From the NCBI GenBank assembly GCA_019359765.1, contig JAHHGU010000016.1, positions 1 through 64,000 of the forward strand: a stretch of DNA of 64,000 bases. The letters are read 5' to 3'. The stretch comes from Aphanothece sp. CMT-3BRIN-NPC111 (GTDB lineage Bacteria > Cyanobacteriota > Cyanobacteriia > Cyanobacteriales > JAHHGU01). The translations under genes and the position numbers were made by a program. Shown piece after piece: positions 62,826 to 64,000 of this stretch (position 1 is the first letter of the stretch; every line of letters starts with the position of its first letter). The notes under the pieces are model-generated. The model was not told the DNA's origin. It saw nothing but the letters and a program-made list of their open reading frames with translations, and made no database searches.

Positions 62826-63554
62826 ATGGCTCTCAAGGCGGTTTTGTTTGATTTTAATGGTGTCATTATCAACGATGAGCCAATCCATCGGCAGCTGATT
62901 GACCAGATTCTGATTGAGGAAAATCTGCGCCCTAAACCGGAGGAATACCGGAAAATTTGTCTGGGAAGGAGCGATCGCGCCTGTCTCACAGATATTCTTA
63001 ACGGTAGGGGTCGATTTGTAAGTGAAGCCTACTTAACCGAGCTGATAGCCCGCAAGGCAGAAGCCTACCAGGGTCAGATCGAAACACTCAAAAAATTACC
63101 CATTTATCCAGGGCTAGAGGATTTGATTTTTAAGTTGCGGGTGTCCAAGCTAAAAATGGGCGTTGTAACTGGTGCCCTTCGTTGTGAGGCGGAACTGGTG
63201 TTAAATCGTACCGATCTAGCAAAGCATTTTGATGTTATTGTTGCCGGTGACGACTTTACATCTAGTAAACCAGAGCCGGATGGATACTTGTTGGCAGTAG
63301 AACGTTTGAACGAGCTGCATCCTGAACTGGATCTCCAAGCGTCTGAGTGTCTGGCAATAGAAGATACCCCAGCGGGGATTCAAGCGGCGAAGCGAGCGGG
63401 TATGCAGGTGGTTGGGGTGGCGAATACTTACCCCTTCCATATGCTCCAGCGTCAGGCAAACTGGACGGTGGATTATCTTTCTGATTTAGAAGTAGAGCGG
63501 GTGCAGCAAATTTATTCCCAGAGAGCACTACAGCCAACTGTCGATGAGTGTTAA
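62826..63554 (+). CDS. HAD-superfamily hydrolase (beta-PGM-like subclass)
   Basis: 242 residues. Motif I reads LFDFNGVIINDEP: the nucleophile aspartate (residue 9) is kept but the usual second aspartate, the general acid/base, is asparagine. Motif II is MGVVTGAL with threonine, motif III lysine is in TSSKPEPDGYLLA and motif IV is LAIEDTPAGIQAAKRAGM. A helical cap lies between motifs I and II. The Asn change points to a different chemistry or a slow phosphatase. The heptamer repeat runs up to its start. Confidence 0.82.
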   Translation: MALKAVLFDFNGVIINDEPIHRQLIDQILIEENLRPKPEEYRKICLGRSDRACLTDILNGRGRFVSEAYLTELIARKAEAYQGQIETLKKLPIYPGLEDLIFKLRVSKLKMGVVTGALRCEAELVLNRTDLAKHFDVIVAGDDFTSSKPEPDGYLLAVERLNELHPELDLQASECLAIEDTPAGIQAAKRAGMQVVGVANTYPFHMLQRQANWTVDYLSDLEVERVQQIYSQRALQPTVDEC

Positions 63555-63625
63555 AATAGTCAATGGCAATAAGCCGATTTTAGATTAGCTATTTTATCTA
63601 AAATAGTTGCATCCAAAATAAATCA

Positions 63626-63698
63626 GGGGAATTAGCTCAGTTGGTAGAGTGCTGCGATCGCACCGCAGAGGTCACGAGTTCGAATCTCGTATTCTCCA
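63626..63698 (+). tRNA. tRNA-Ala (CGC)
   Basis: 73 bases fold into a full cloverleaf: acceptor GGGGAAT/ATTCTCC with G3-U70, the alanine identity pair; D arm GCTC...GAGT; anticodon arm CTGCG-ATCGCAC-CGCAG with anticodon CGC (reads GCG); T arm ACGAG-TTCGAAT-CTCGT; discriminator A. No CCA is encoded. A HIP1 core GCGATCGC spans the anticodon stem and loop. Confidence 0.93.
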
Positions 63699-63767
63699 TA
63701 ATCCCGTATCGATTAACACATTATTTGTTTTATTAACAAATAATCGAATAGTTTAATTTTTTATCGG

Positions 63768-63989
63768 CTACTTTGGTGCTTTATGCCAACCATTTGCGAT
63801 CGCTTCTGATTCTGTACAAAACCATTTTTCCCCGTGTCTAGGATCAATTACTGTTGAGTCATAATCCTCTGCTCCTGGAAGGTGGTAAACCTTGTTTCGA
63901 GTTTCGATAGAGATGTTGCCTTTGATTTTGCATCCTGGCTTTGTCACCAATGTAATTAGAGAGGGATAACGGCTAACGCTAAATTGCAT
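63768..63989 (-). CDS. Sunset-like domain protein (may continue past the right edge)
   Basis: 73 residues from the ATG at 63989. CKIKGNISIETRNKVYHLPG, then DSTVIDPRHGEKWFCTESEAIANGWHKAP, resembles the sunset-type C-terminal domain often attached to thermonuclease-like and cell-wall proteins, with two cysteines and a W-F-C turn. The frame stays open to the edge of the window, so this could be the end of a longer gene. No catalytic domain is visible. Low certainty on start. Confidence 0.55.
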   Translation of the reverse strand: MQFSVSRYPSLITLVTKPGCKIKGNISIETRNKVYHLPGAEDYDSTVIDPRHGEKWFCTESEAIANGWHKAPK

Positions 63990-64000
63990 GGCAAAAATCA

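Overview
The window is chromosomal DNA of a cyanobacterium. HIP1 octamers (GCGATCGC) occur throughout, inside and outside genes. The gene content fits: a high-light-inducible chlorophyll-binding protein, ClpS and CPBP protease, an arginine dihydrolase/proline-forming AgrE-type enzyme, an NTRC-type thioredoxin reductase, AMIN/amidase envelope proteins, and giant NB-ARC/WD40 and TPR proteins. Heptameric tandem repeats and IS200/IS605-type TnpB elements suggest a filamentous or otherwise repeat-rich lineage; I cannot name the genus.

Layout. 1-5.1 kb: UDP-glucose dehydrogenase (cut by the window edge), a GDSL lipoprotein, light-stress membrane proteins, a DUF2993 protein and an alpha/beta hydrolase. 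5.1-6.5 kb: a TnpB-only insertion element. 6.7-11.6 kb: clpS-CPBP, facing a minus-strand cassette of two nearly identical 39-residue Cys/Trp-ended peptides, a PqqD-like/M50 membrane protease and a TPR protein, which I read as an undescribed RiPP-like peptide system. 11.9-18 kb: a STAND NTPase with 14 WD repeats, an acyltransferase and a BrnT/BrnA toxin-antitoxin pair. 18-28 kb: AgrE, a GH10-like hydrolase, an AT-rich orphan, a cell-wall amidase, a flavin-type oxidase, CTP synthase and a coiled-coil protein. 28.5-38 kb: glucokinase, a methyltransferase-TPR-GT41 fusion, an ABC permease, a TPR-GH68-like fusion and NTRC. 38.3-39.7 kb: a second TnpB element. 39.7-44.2 kb: a Gld-like ABC-2 transporter operon. 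44.6-50 kb: a lipoprotein, an IS630 remnant, PBP2, a ThiF-like enzyme and a DUF3747 protein.

50.5-61.6 kb is an RNA-repair and NAD/ADP-ribose neighbourhood. It holds a NADAR protein, an AAA+ ATPase and KptA (tRNA 2'-phosphotransferase), then an rtcB-kinase-Thg1 operon in which RtcB carries an intein at its metal-binding cysteine. Just upstream of kptA, behind a palindromic TATAAT promoter, lies a roughly 240-base stretch. On the kptA strand it contains an exact 12-base sarcin-ricin loop core and a 45-base copy of the 23S rRNA GTPase-associated centre, in an order not found in 23S rRNA. One stem of the copy has a paired, compensating change. I interpret it as a 23S rRNA mimic acting as leader or small RNA of the repair locus. 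It is, with the peptide cassette, the most interesting object here.

The right end holds a methyltransferase, a HAD hydrolase, a tRNA-Ala(CGC) with the G3-U70 identity pair, and a short sunset-like domain protein. All family calls are by eye from motifs; no database search was run.
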